A stretch of DNA of 64,000 nucleotides from the NCBI RefSeq assembly GCF_900109205.1, contig NZ_FNZB01000002.1:558001-622000 (forward strand), read 5' to 3'. Source of the DNA: Sphingomonas sp. OV641. Lineage in GTDB: Bacteria > Pseudomonadota > Alphaproteobacteria > Sphingomonadales > Sphingomonadaceae. Numbering within the stretch: position 1 is the first letter of the stretch; every line of letters starts with the position of its first letter. Below the pieces are notes generated by a model. That model had not been told where the DNA came from and did no database searches. It saw nothing but the letters and a program-made list of their open reading frames with translations. Below, one piece after another: positions 50,751 to 62,469 of the stretch. The translations under genes and the position numbers were made by a program.

Positions 50751-52211
50751 TCAGAAGGCGCCGGGCGCCTCGCGCTGGAACGTGCCGGGCCGAGCGGGCG
50801 TAAGCAGCGTGCGCTTCGTCGCCGTGTCCTTCACCCGCGCTGCCGACGCCGAGGCGCTGGCGCCGCCGATCGGCGTGCAGCTGCGCCCGTTCAGAAACGC
50901 CAGCGCCTGCTGCACCGAGGCTTCGCGCGGATCGCCGAGCGGATAGGAGATGTCGTCCGTCGCCTGGCAGGTCGCCGGCATGAACGGCGCCAGGCCGTTG
51001 TAGTAATCGCCCTGCCGCTCGGCATTCTGCGTCGCGAAGGCAACGAGGCGCAGGCGATCGTCGCATGACGGCTTGTCGCGCGCGATCTGGCCGACCGGCT
51101 TGCCATGAGTGTTGGTGCCGATCAGCGCGACCTTGCCGCGCAGATAGGGGATCATGGCGTTGATCACGAGCTCGCTGGCCGAGGCCGTGCCCTCGCTGCC
51201 GATGAAGGCGATCCGGGTCGGGGAGACAGACTGCGGCTGGGGCGAGAAATAGTCGGTCACGTTCTCGGACGATTTTTCGCGGCGATAGGTGGTGTAGCCC
51301 ATCACCTCGCTGGCCTGGCGATTGCCGCCCAGGAGGTTGTTCATCAGCCGCGCGGTGGAAACCAGCCCGCCGCCATTGTAGCGGAAGTCGACGATCAGTT
51401 CGGTAATGCCGGCGGCGCGCAGCTGGGCGAAGCCGTCGCGCAGCGACTGATCGGCGGTGGAGATGAAGGTGCGCAGGTTGATATAGCCGACGCGCCGGCC
51501 GCTATCCTCCAGGATCCTGACGCCATAGCGCGACGAGACGGGCGTGAGCTCGAATTCGCGCGGGGCGATCGTCACGTCCCGTTCGCTGCCGCTCAGCGCG
51601 CGGACGCGCAGCACGCGAGTGTCGCCAGCGACGGATCCGCCCAGCGCATCGCTGATCGCCTGCGCCCCGCCCTCGGCAAACAGCGCGGAGACGGTGCGCA
51701 GCGTGCCGCCCGGGCGACCGATCGCGACGATCTCGCTACCGCGATCGATACCTGCCTCCAGCGCGGGCGTGCCTTCGAACGCTTCGATGACGAACATCCG
51801 CCCGGCGCCGGGATTGATCCCCAGGCGAAAGCCATAGCCGGCGCTGGAGCCTGACGCATAATAGGCATTCTCCTCGGCGATCGAGGTCAGATAGGTGAAG
51901 TAACGGTCCTTGTTCTGCGCCCGCGCTGTCGCGGTCAGCGCATCGATATATTCTGTGACCCCGGCATAGCCAGACGGGTCGAGACTGGCCGGCAGCGTAT
52001 CGGGAAAGAGATACCATTCGCGAAGCTCGGCCGCTGCCCAGGCCTGGCGCTCGCCAAGCGAGCAGCCCGCCACCGTGGTGGGTGTGGGCGTCGGAGTTGG
52101 GGTCGGTGTGGGCGAGACGCCCGTCGCGCTTCCGCCGCTGCCGCCACCATCACCGCCGCAGCCGGCGAGAAGACCGATGAGGCATATTGCTGCGGTAAAG
52201 CGACGTGTCAC
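50751..52211 (-). CDS. S41 family C-terminal processing-type protease, lipoprotein
   Basis: 486 residues. The lipobox LIGLLAGC (Cys18) is followed by a Gly-rich stretch, then a (Thr-Pro) repeat linker around residues 34-46. A PDZ-like domain (MFVIEAFEGTPALEAGIDRGSEI) precedes the catalytic S41 core with FIGSEGTASASELVINAM (nucleophile Ser) and GTNTHGKPVGQ (catalytic Lys). Predicted to be anchored to the outer membrane and to act in the periplasm. Stands downstream of the DUF1810 gene on the same strand. Confidence 0.9.
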   Translation of the reverse strand: MTRRFTAAICLIGLLAGCGGDGGGSGGSATGVSPTPTPTPTPTPTTVAGCSLGERQAWAAAELREWYLFPDTLPASLDPSGYAGVTEYIDALTATARAQNKDRYFTYLTSIAEENAYYASGSSAGYGFRLGINPGAGRMFVIEAFEGTPALEAGIDRGSEIVAIGRPGGTLRTVSALFAEGGAQAISDALGGSVAGDTRVLRVRALSGSERDVTIAPREFELTPVSSRYGVRILEDSGRRVGYINLRTFISTADQSLRDGFAQLRAAGITELIVDFRYNGGGLVSTARLMNNLLGGNRQASEVMGYTTYRREKSSENVTDYFSPQPQSVSPTRIAFIGSEGTASASELVINAMIPYLRGKVALIGTNTHGKPVGQIARDKPSCDDRLRLVAFATQNAERQGDYYNGLAPFMPATCQATDDISYPLGDPREASVQQALAFLNGRSCTPIGGASASASAARVKDTATKRTLLTPARPGTFQREAPGAF

Positions 52212-52286
52212 GAACCCAAGACCCCCTTGTTTGCAATGGAGGTAGCAGGTTGCGCGATGGAGGCCAGCAGAACCGAACGGGATTGC

Positions 52287-52706
52287 TCAGCCGAGCAGGT
52301 CGATCGTCAGCCTGTCGCCTTCGCCGTTGAAAAAGCGGGAAAGAACCGCGGTGAACGGCGCCGGATCATCGGCCGCAGCGGCGAAGAGGGTCATGGAGGA
52401 GCGGAGCTTCATGGCGTCCACGCCGCCGAGAATGGCCGTGGCATCTCCAGTGGCGCCGATCAGCGCCTCGCACGCGGCGATCAGCCGGGGGCCGAGCAGG
52501 GGGTGCGCGAGATAGGCGCGCGCCTCGGCCAGTGACGCGATGCCGAAATGCTTCGCCGTCGGGCTCTGGCCGAGATCGCGCAGCTGGGGAAAGACGAACC
52601 ACATCCAGTGACTGGTCTTTCGCCCGCGTCGCAATTCGGCGAGCGCATCGGCATAGCTGTGTTCCTGCGCTTCCACGAAGCGGGCGAGATCGAAAGGGTC
52701 TGTCAC
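52287..52706 (-). CDS. DUF1810 family protein
   Basis: 139 residues with the characteristic DPFDLARFVEAQE, SHWMWFVFPQL, LGQSPTAKHFGI and YLAHPLLGPRL motifs of DUF1810 (calpastatin-like annotation in some databases). Function unknown; small soluble all-helical protein. It lies 75 bp upstream of the S41 protease gene on the same strand. Confidence 0.9.
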   Translation of the reverse strand: MTDPFDLARFVEAQEHSYADALAELRRGRKTSHWMWFVFPQLRDLGQSPTAKHFGIASLAEARAYLAHPLLGPRLIAACEALIGATGDATAILGGVDAMKLRSSMTLFAAAADDPAPFTAVLSRFFNGEGDRLTIDLLG

Positions 52707-52772
52707 ACGCCATCAACGCATGGGGCGCATCGCAGATGCCGCTGGTGCGTTGGATGCGCAGAAGGAGTGGCC

Positions 52773-53405
52773 ATGCTTGAACATATCCCCGCCTGGCTGG
52801 GGCGCAGCCTGGGCAATGTGCGCGCCGGCGCCAGCAAGCTTGCGATCGTGCAGCCCGAACTTGGCGGACGTTTCGAACCGATCGATCTTTCCAGCCCGGC
52901 GTTCGCCCAGGACGCGCGCCTGCCGCCGCGCTTCACGGCGGATGGGGAAGGCATATCGCCGCCGCTCGTCTGGGGCGCGCTGCCGGACGGGACGGCCACG
53001 CTCGCCTTGCTGGTGGAGGATGCCGATGCGCCCGCGCCGCAGCCGCTGGTTCATGCGGTGATCTGGGGCATCCCGGCGGATGCGGGGCGATTGCCGGAGG
53101 GCGCGATCGTTGCCGATGGCGCTGGCCTGGCCGACACGGGAGACGTGGGGCGCAACTCCTATCTGGGCGAAGGGTGGCTTCCGCCTGACCCGCCGACCGG
53201 CCATGGAGAGCATCGTTATGTGTTCCAGCTGTTCGCGCTGGACGCTGCGGCCGAGGATCCGGGCCCGTCGCCCGGCCGTTCAGCCCTGGTGCGGGCTATG
53301 GCCGGGCATGTGCTGGCTGCCGGGCTGCTGATCGGCACCTATTCGCGGGGCGAGGAGGCCCTGACCGGGCACGCTCAAACGACGGTGGCGGCAACATCCA
53401 CATAG
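52773..53405 (+). CDS. YbhB/YbcL family PEBP-like protein
   Basis: 210 residues of the phosphatidylethanolamine-binding protein fold, the Raf-kinase-inhibitor-like family in bacteria. LPPRFTADGEGISPPLVWG and EDADAPAPQPLVHAVIWGIP carry the family's ligand-site residues; HRYVFQLFALD is a second conserved block. No signal peptide, so probably cytosolic. GAAGGAG precedes the ATG at 52773. The end overlaps a tiny convergent gene by 31 bp. Ligand unknown. Confidence 0.9.
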   Translation: MLEHIPAWLGRSLGNVRAGASKLAIVQPELGGRFEPIDLSSPAFAQDARLPPRFTADGEGISPPLVWGALPDGTATLALLVEDADAPAPQPLVHAVIWGIPADAGRLPEGAIVADGAGLADTGDVGRNSYLGEGWLPPDPPTGHGEHRYVFQLFALDAAAEDPGPSPGRSALVRAMAGHVLAAGLLIGTYSRGEEALTGHAQTTVAATST

Positions 53406-53464
53406 GCCAGCAGGGCTGAGGCGCCGATGATGGCGCCGAACGCGGCAAAGGCAGAGCGGATCAT
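53375..53464 (-). CDS. Tiny hydrophobic peptide, 29 residues
   Basis: Encodes MIRSAFAAFGAIIGASALLA followed by YVDVAATVV: a single predicted membrane helix with one basic residue at the N-terminus. It begins 36 bp after the stop of the next tiny gene on the same strand. The ribosome-binding site is weak (CAAGG). Overlaps the end of the PEBP gene tail to tail. A matching tandem arrangement with the 36-residue gene supports its being real. Confidence 0.5.
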   Translation of the reverse strand: MIRSAFAAFGAIIGASALLAYVDVAATVV

Positions 53465-53500
53465 GATTGGTTGACCTTGGCTGATGAGGTGAGGCGGCGA

Positions 53501-53611
53501 TCAGGCGATCGGCACGACCGGAACGGCTGCGCCGACCATCAGGGCGGCAAAAGCGACGGCGCCGACGAAGCTGGCGACATGCAGTTGAAGCTGGTTCAGA
53601 CGATAGGCCAT
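53501..53611 (-). CDS. Tiny membrane peptide, 36 residues
   Basis: Encodes MAYRLNQLQLHVASFVGAVA then FAALMVGAAVPVVPIA, a short amphipathic start followed by one membrane helix. AAGGAG lies 7 nt before the ATG, an excellent ribosome-binding site. The N-terminal RLNQLQLH segment followed by a VGAAVP helix recalls small sphingomonad membrane proteins, but I cannot name a family. The region between it and the diguanylate cyclase (53612-53771) has no gene. Confidence 0.65.
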   Translation of the reverse strand: MAYRLNQLQLHVASFVGAVAFAALMVGAAVPVVPIA

Positions 53612-53771
53612 GGTGGATCTCCTTGATGTCGGCGCCGGACCATCCGCCGCCGATGCCAGAAGCATTGCAGGCGGCGTGCCAGTTTTGCGGGATCAAGGAA
53701 TTTGAACGACTTAGCGACGCGTGGCGTGAAGATCGGCGCGTGGCGCCACAACCGTATGGCAGATCACGCCA

Positions 53772-54830
53772 TCAAGCGGCGGAAAATGCCCGGTTCCGAC
53801 CCGCCGCCTTGGCCCGGTACAGCGCGGCATCGGCGCGCGCATAGAGCGCCTCGCGCGGATCATCGCTTGTCCCCGCCGCCACGCCGCCCGAAATCGTCAC
53901 CACGCCGATCGGCGCATCCGTCTTGCGCGAGCGGAAGCGGCGGGCAGCGACGGCGCTGCGCGCACGGTCGACCAGGGTAACGGCGGCGTCGATGTCGACC
54001 CCGACGAACAGGAGGGCGAACTCCTCCCCGCCATAACGCGCGACCACGGCCCCGCCGCTTTCGCTGGCGATGGTCAGGCCAACGGCACGCAGCACGCGAT
54101 CGCCGACCGCATGTCCGAATTCGTCGTTCACGCGCTTGAAGTGATCGATATCGCACAGCGCCAGCGCCACCGGGGTGCCGGGCGGCAGCGCGTCATAGGC
54201 CTCGTCAAAGGCACGGCGGTTCGCCAGTTCGGTGAGCGGATCGAGCCGTGCCGTGCCGCGTGCCTCGACCAGCGCGCTGCGCAGCGCGGCCGCCTCCTGC
54301 TCTGCCGCCGCCATCCGACGCTCCGCAACATGGGCACGGTCGATCATCGCAGCCGTCAGGCGGGACACCTCGTCCATGCCCGTTGTCGCATCGGCCTGGC
54401 GCATGGCGGCCGCGCTGGCGGCGAGATCGCGGCCAAAGCCACTCGTTTCCTCGTGAATGGAACGTACGGCGTCGGAGAATTGCGCCATCTGCATTTCCGC
54501 ACGCGCAATCATCTCATCAGCCTGGGCGTGAAGCTCGGCCGCCTCGGGCGGCTGCTGCGGGTCAGGCCCATCGGGCCCATCGGGCAGGTCAGGTCGTGGC
54601 GCCACGCTGCCGACGGTCGGGCCACCCAGATCCGCAATGTCCTGCGCCGTCAGGCGGATGCCGCCATCGGTCAGTGTCGCGACCGATTGCGCCAGCGCCC
54701 CGCCAGGATCGGACAGCACCCTATAGGCAAAGGCATAATTGGCCGGCTCCACGCCCAGCCTGTGATCGGCCAGGAATTGACCAACTGCCGCGAACAGCTC
54801 GTCTTCCTTCTGCCTGGGGAACTCAATCAT
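53772..54830 (-). CDS. Diguanylate cyclase (GGDEF), soluble
   Basis: 352 residues. The N-terminal ~170 residues are helical with an acidic Pro/Gly linker; a coiled segment (ERRMAAAEQEAAALRSALVEAR) leads into the GGDEF domain, with DPLTELANRRAFDE, LCDIDHFKRVNDEFGHAVGD and the active-site RYGGEEFALL. GGEEF is a functional variant, so c-di-GMP synthesis is expected. The inhibitory RxxD site at the usual place is replaced by SGGA, so product inhibition is probably absent. No membrane helix. I chose Met at 54830; a longer frame adds 34 weak residues. Confidence 0.88.
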   Translation of the reverse strand: MIEFPRQKEDELFAAVGQFLADHRLGVEPANYAFAYRVLSDPGGALAQSVATLTDGGIRLTAQDIADLGGPTVGSVAPRPDLPDGPDGPDPQQPPEAAELHAQADEMIARAEMQMAQFSDAVRSIHEETSGFGRDLAASAAAMRQADATTGMDEVSRLTAAMIDRAHVAERRMAAAEQEAAALRSALVEARGTARLDPLTELANRRAFDEAYDALPPGTPVALALCDIDHFKRVNDEFGHAVGDRVLRAVGLTIASESGGAVVARYGGEEFALLFVGVDIDAAVTLVDRARSAVAARRFRSRKTDAPIGVVTISGGVAAGTSDDPREALYARADAALYRAKAAGRNRAFSAA

Positions 54831-54934
54831 CCATCCCGCGCCCCGTATCGACCCGGCGTTCACCCGGCGCCGCACGTTTGAAGCCTCACTGTCGGCGGCA
54901 GAAGCTAAAAATCCGTTGCCGTCCGTCACCAAGC

Positions 54935-55477
54935 TCAGGAACGGGGCAGCTTCTTCACCGCTTCCAGCGTGAGCGCGACGTGGCGATCCGCGGAAAGGTC
55001 ATCGTGAACATAGGCGATCCGGCCCGTGCGATCGATGACATAGCTGGTGCGGCGGGTGGCATCGCGCCCCTTGACCTGCCGGCCAAGCGCCACGTCATAA
55101 CCGGCGACGACACGGGGACCCGCACTCGCGACGGGGAACTTGCCCGCACATTCGGCGGCCGAAAATTTCGTCAAATCCTCCACCGTATCGGCCGACATGC
55201 CGATCACCGTCGCACCGGCGGCGCGGAAGGCGGCGATGTTTTCGGCAAAGGCGCGCGCCTCCGCGTTGCAGCCCGCGGTAAAGGCGGCGGGGAAGAAATA
55301 GAGCACCACCGGCCCCTTTTTGAGCTGCTGCCCGAGGCTCACTGTCACCACCTTGCCGGCGACGGCGCCGCGCGTGGTGAAATCGGGCGCCTTGGCCCCG
55401 ACCGGGAGCGTGGCGCCGACCGGCCCGGCAACGGCAAGCGAGACGATGGCGGCGGCAGCGGCAAGGACGTGGCGCAT
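54935..55477 (-). CDS. Exported peroxiredoxin (Bcp/AhpC-TSA type)
   Basis: 180 residues: a signal peptide (MRHVLAAAAAIVSLAVAGPV plus GA) then a thioredoxin-fold peroxiredoxin with PAAFTAGCNAEA, where Cys70 is the peroxidatic cysteine in a PxxFTxxC context; Cys110 is a candidate resolving cysteine. Predicted to act in the periplasm, complementing cytosolic AhpCF. GGGAGAG precedes the ATG at 55477. Confidence 0.88.
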   Translation of the reverse strand: MRHVLAAAAAIVSLAVAGPVGATLPVGAKAPDFTTRGAVAGKVVTVSLGQQLKKGPVVLYFFPAAFTAGCNAEARAFAENIAAFRAAGATVIGMSADTVEDLTKFSAAECAGKFPVASAGPRVVAGYDVALGRQVKGRDATRRTSYVIDRTGRIAYVHDDLSADRHVALTLEAVKKLPRS

Positions 55478-55541
55478 GGGGGCTCTCCCGAAAGAAGGCA
55501 TCATTCTAGCGTTGCGCGTTCCGGGGCGATAGGGCTGGCGG

Positions 55542-56402
<861 letters not shown>

Positions 56403-56427
56403 GGCCCCAGCTGGGCTTATCCCCTGA

Positions 56428-56513
56428 ACCGTTCGCACTGAGCTTGTCGAAGTGCGTGTCCTGAAGCGCGGCGCGCTTGTGGCACGTCCTTCGACAGGCT
56501 CAGGACGAACGGC
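56428..56513. repeat. Dispersed palindromic repeat, family B
   Basis: Left arm CCGTTCGCACTGAGCTTGTC and right arm CTTCGACAGGCTCAGGACGA followed by ACGG form a long imperfect stem between hisN and clpB. Confidence 0.8.
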
Positions 56514-56535
56514 GTAAAGGGGCGGAGCCTTCAAT

Positions 56536-56634
56536 CGTCATGCCGGGCTCGTCCCGGCATCCAGGCCGCCGCGGGCCTCACATGCGTTGGAACGCCCGGA
56601 TGGCGGGATGCCGGCACGGAGGCCGGCATGACGG
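56536..56634. repeat. Dispersed palindromic repeat, family A
   Basis: Left hairpin CGTCATGCCGGGCTCGTCCC and right hairpin GGAGGCCGGCATGACGG enclose about 60 bp. The family B and A elements together occupy nearly all of the 245-bp spacer between hisN and clpB; nothing else is seen. Confidence 0.85.
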
Positions 56635-56647
56635 GAGCGGCTGGGTG

Positions 56648-59227
<2,580 letters not shown>

Positions 59228-59258
59228 AGGTGTCCCTGTTTCCTTCGAGCATCATTTG

Positions 59259-59278
59259 GTGTTGCTAAATGGCAACAC
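59259..59278. promoter_or_regulatory. 7+7 bp inverted repeat upstream of clpB
   Basis: GTGTTGC (59259-59265) and GCAACAC (59272-59278) flank TAAATG about 32 bp upstream of the clpB start. On the clpB strand it overlaps a CTTG...CCAAAT arrangement loosely like an RpoH promoter. Operator or 5'-leader stem are both possible. Confidence 0.35.
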
Positions 59279-59360
59279 AAGGGTGCTGGCACGAGAAAGA
59301 TGGCGATGGCCTAGGGCGCCGTCCAGAGGTTGACGGCGATCGCGTGATCGGCTCCCATCC

Positions 59361-59428
59361 CATTCCCGGCAAAGCCCGGGGCCCAGCATTGAGCCGGCCC
59401 TAGTTGGACCCCGGCCTCCGCCGGGGAA
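59361..59428. repeat. Short dispersed GC-rich palindromes, family A-like
   Basis: CATTCCCGGCAAAGCCCGGG and GACCCCGGCCTCCGCCGGGG form two hairpins just upstream of the alcohol dehydrogenase ribosome-binding site. Confidence 0.6.
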
Positions 59429-59445
59429 CAAAAAAGGAGCGGATC

Positions 59446-60480
59446 ATGAAGGCATTGCGCTATTTCGGCGCGCGCGACATCCAGTACGGATCGACCGACG
59501 ATGCGACCTTGCAGGACGATCGGGACGTGCTGGTCCGCGTGAAGCATTGCGCGATCTGCGGCAGCGACCTGCATATCTATCATGGCCACGGCTTTTCGCA
59601 GGACACCGGCTTCTGCGTCGGGCACGAGGCGGTCGGCGAGGTGGTGGAGACGGGGCGTGCGGTGCGCAACCTGCGCTCGGGCGACCGGGTGATGATCTCC
59701 GCCGCGGTCGGCTGCGGCGCTTGCCCCGGCTGCCTGATGGGCCGCGTCCACGAATGCGAGAACAATGGTTCGGGCTGCTATGGCCTCAGCGCCGCCTTGC
59801 AGGGGAGCCAGGCGGAAGCGGTGCGCGTGCCCGCCGGCGACGTAAATGCCCGGCGCATCCCGGACGGCATCAGCGACGAACAGGCGCTGATGCTGACGGA
59901 TGCGTTGCCGACGAGCTGGATGGCGGTGCGCAATGCAGACATCAAGCCGGGCGCGAGCGTCGCGGTGGTCGGCCTGGGCCCGATCGGGCTGATGGCGGTG
60001 GAAGGCTGTTTCGCGATGGGCGCGGGGCGCGTCTATGCGATCGATCTTGTCCCTGAACGGCGCGCATTGGCCGAAGGGCTGGGCGCGATCGGCGTAGATC
60101 CAGCGATGGCGGTGGAGACGATCCGCGAGGACACCAAGGGGCGGATGTGCGGCAGCGTGATCGAGGCGGTCGGTGCCGACGCGACGATCGACATGGCGCT
60201 GCGGCTTGTCGGCAAATGGGGCACGGTTTCATGCCTGGGCGTCAACCAGACGCGGCGCTTCCCCTTTCCGATGGAGCGCGCGTTCGCCAGTGGGCTGACG
60301 TTCCGCACCGGCACCTGCTCGGTCCCGCACTGGTGGCAGGAACTGATCCCGATGGTGCAGAAGGGGCAGCTTCACCCCGAACGCTACATCTCTCACCGCC
60401 TGCCGCTGTCACAGGGTGCCGAAGCCTATGCCATCCTCGACCGGCGCGAGGCGCTGAAGGTGGTGATGACGCCCGATTGA
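59446..60480 (+). CDS. Zinc-dependent alcohol dehydrogenase (MDR family)
   Basis: 344 residues. Catalytic zinc ligands: Cys38 in CAICGSDLH and His60-Glu61 in GHEAVGEV. Structural zinc: Cys90, Cys93, Cys96, Cys104 in CGACPGCLMGRVHEC. The cofactor motif VAVVGLGPIGLMAVEG follows. Resembles formaldehyde/sorbitol/threonine-type dehydrogenases; the substrate is not determinable. AAGGAG precedes the ATG at 59446. It is followed 40 bp later by a class II aldolase-family gene, and the pair may act on the same sugar- or aldehyde-type compound. Confidence 0.9.
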   Translation: MKALRYFGARDIQYGSTDDATLQDDRDVLVRVKHCAICGSDLHIYHGHGFSQDTGFCVGHEAVGEVVETGRAVRNLRSGDRVMISAAVGCGACPGCLMGRVHECENNGSGCYGLSAALQGSQAEAVRVPAGDVNARRIPDGISDEQALMLTDALPTSWMAVRNADIKPGASVAVVGLGPIGLMAVEGCFAMGAGRVYAIDLVPERRALAEGLGAIGVDPAMAVETIREDTKGRMCGSVIEAVGADATIDMALRLVGKWGTVSCLGVNQTRRFPFPMERAFASGLTFRTGTCSVPHWWQELIPMVQKGQLHPERYISHRLPLSQGAEAYAILDRREALKVVMTPD

Positions 60481-60519
60481 GGGTATGAGTGGCGGCAAAT
60501 CACGAGAATGGAGAGAGAC

Positions 60520-61293
60520 ATGGCCACGCTGGCATCGGTCGACAATACCAACCAATATGCCCCCGGCGAGTGGGAGGCGCGGGTCGATCTCGCCGCCGCC
60601 TATCGCCTTGTCGCGCTGTACGGCTGGGACGACCTGATCTTCACCCATCTTTCGGCCCGCGTGCCGGGGCCGGAGCATCATTTCCTCATCAACCCGTACG
60701 ACATGATGTTCGAGGAGATCACCGCCTCGTCGCTGGTCAAGATCGACGTGGAGGGCAATCCGGTCGGCCATACCGACCATCCGGTGAACCCGGCGGGCTT
60801 CACGATCCACTCCGCGATCCACATGGCGCGCGAGGATGCGGCGGCGGTGATGCACCTCCATACGCCGCACGGCCAGGCGGTGAGCGCGATGGAGTTCGGC
60901 CTCCTCCCGCACACCCAGACGGCGATGATCGCGCAGCACAATGTCGCCTATCATGACTATGAAGGCATCGCGACCGACCTGGATGAGCGCGAGCGGCTGG
61001 TGCAGGATCTCGGCGAGAAGCACGCGATGATCCTGCGCAACCATGGCACGCTGGCGGTGGGCGAGAGCGTCGGCGCGTGTTTTCTTCGGCTCTACTTCCT
61101 GGAGCGCGCGTGCGAGGCGCAGGTGCTGATGCTGTCTGCCGGGCGCGAGAACCTCAACAACCCGCCGCAGGGCGTGGAGGAGAAGGTTGCCGGGCAGAGC
61201 GCACCGGCGGGGATGGGCAAGCTGGCCGAGAAGCTGGCGTGGCCGGCGCTGCTGCGCAAGCTCGACCGGATCGATCCCAGCTTCCGCAACTGA
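60520..61293 (+). CDS. Class II aldolase/adducin family protein
   Basis: 257 residues of the zinc-dependent fuculose-1-phosphate aldolase fold. ZN-binding HLH is in AAVMHLHTPHGQA, a further His in LRNHGTLAVGE, and FTHLSARVPG is the N-terminal active-site region. The subfamily is the long (250+) 'aldolase II superfamily' form common in alphaproteobacteria and close to adducin heads, whose substrate is unknown. The ATG at 60520 has GGAGAG upstream; an ATG four codons earlier overlaps that site and is less likely. Confidence 0.87.
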   Translation: MATLASVDNTNQYAPGEWEARVDLAAAYRLVALYGWDDLIFTHLSARVPGPEHHFLINPYDMMFEEITASSLVKIDVEGNPVGHTDHPVNPAGFTIHSAIHMAREDAAAVMHLHTPHGQAVSAMEFGLLPHTQTAMIAQHNVAYHDYEGIATDLDERERLVQDLGEKHAMILRNHGTLAVGESVGACFLRLYFLERACEAQVLMLSAGRENLNNPPQGVEEKVAGQSAPAGMGKLAEKLAWPALLRKLDRIDPSFRN

Positions 61294-61348
61294 GCGCGGC
61301 GGCCCCGCTCAGTCCGCCGCGCCGCTCGTCAGGCGGCGGGCGGCGGGG

Positions 61349-62395
61349 CTATTCGATCCGCCGCGCCTCGACCTGTGGCAGGGTGAGGCAGGCTCGGGTC
61401 TGGGGGCCGCCCAAAACATCATAGCTTCCGCCCGTCTGCCGGGCGAGCATGGTCGCGATGGAAAGCCCCAGGCTGCTGATGCCCTCGGCGGAAAAGTCGG
61501 CGGACAGCCTGCCGCCGTTGTCGACAACGCTGATGCTGAGCTGCCCGCCAGCGGCACGCACTTCAATGGCGATGGCGGGGGCACGATGATCAGGTAGGCC
61601 GTGCTCGATCGCGTTGGCGATCGATTCCGCCACGACCAGCGCCACGGGCAGCGCCTGTTCCATCGAGAGGCGCAGGTCGGACGGGCAATCGACCCGGCGC
61701 GCAATGTCGCTGCGGCCGTTCGCTTCCACCACATCGTCGAGCAATGCCGTCAGGAAGGCGGCAAGATCCTTGCCGCTTTCATCGGCATCGTAGAGCCGGC
61801 GGCTGATCCGCCCGATCAGCGCGACCCGCTGGGAGGCCTCGGCCAGCGCGGCCGCAGCCAGGGGATCGGCGAGGCGGCGTCGCTGCAGCGCCAGAAGCCC
61901 GGCAACCGCCTGCAGATTGTTCGAGACGCGGTGCTGCAGCTCATCGAATAGCAGCGCGCGGGTGCGGGCCAGCGCTGCGCTCCGCTCGCGTTCCTGCGCC
62001 AGGTGACCGTTGGCGCGCTGCATCCAGTGGATGATCAGCACATCGGTGGCCACGACCAGCGTGTAGAAGCCCATCGCCGAAAGCGAGCCGAGATCGAGAT
62101 TGAACGCGTTTCTCGGCGGGATGAAGAAATACCAGGCGAGAAGCCCACCCAATGCAGCGGCCGCCGACCCGTAGCGCGCGCCGAACAGCACCGACACCAG
62201 GATCACGGCGGGGAAGAAGGTGAGGAACGGAAAACCGGGCGGCAGCGTGCCATCCGCGGCATGGCGGATCCAGAACGCGACGCCGACAGCGACACCTGTT
62301 GCCGCCCATGCGGCGGGCGGACGAACAGTGAGCGGAAGGCGATCTAGCGGCAGAAAAGACCCTTGAAGCGAAGGTGGGCGATCCACCTTCGCCAA
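61349..62395 (-). CDS. Sensor histidine kinase, DUF4118-HisKA_2 type
   Basis: 348 residues. The N-terminal ~125 residues are a DUF4118 membrane domain with about four helices (PFLTFFPAVILVSVLFGARYG, AALGGLLAWYFFIPP). The phosphoacceptor His155 lies in LLFDELQHRVSNNLQAVAGL, the HisKA_2 pattern, followed by an HATPase with VVAESIANAIEHG and VVDNGG. No PAS, HAMP or receiver domain and no response regulator beside it. Alphaproteobacterial HisKA_2 kinases often work with the general stress response, but no PhyR/NepR/EcfG genes are in the window. Confidence 0.88.
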   Translation of the reverse strand: MAKVDRPPSLQGSFLPLDRLPLTVRPPAAWAATGVAVGVAFWIRHAADGTLPPGFPFLTFFPAVILVSVLFGARYGSAAAALGGLLAWYFFIPPRNAFNLDLGSLSAMGFYTLVVATDVLIIHWMQRANGHLAQERERSAALARTRALLFDELQHRVSNNLQAVAGLLALQRRRLADPLAAAALAEASQRVALIGRISRRLYDADESGKDLAAFLTALLDDVVEANGRSDIARRVDCPSDLRLSMEQALPVALVVAESIANAIEHGLPDHRAPAIAIEVRAAGGQLSISVVDNGGRLSADFSAEGISSLGLSIATMLARQTGGSYDVLGGPQTRACLTLPQVEARRIE

Positions 62396-62469
62396 GCATT
62401 AGAGGGCAAAGCCATTCAGGTCGAGAGGGAGGACCGCCGTGTTCGCAGGCGCTTAGGCGGCAGGACCGA

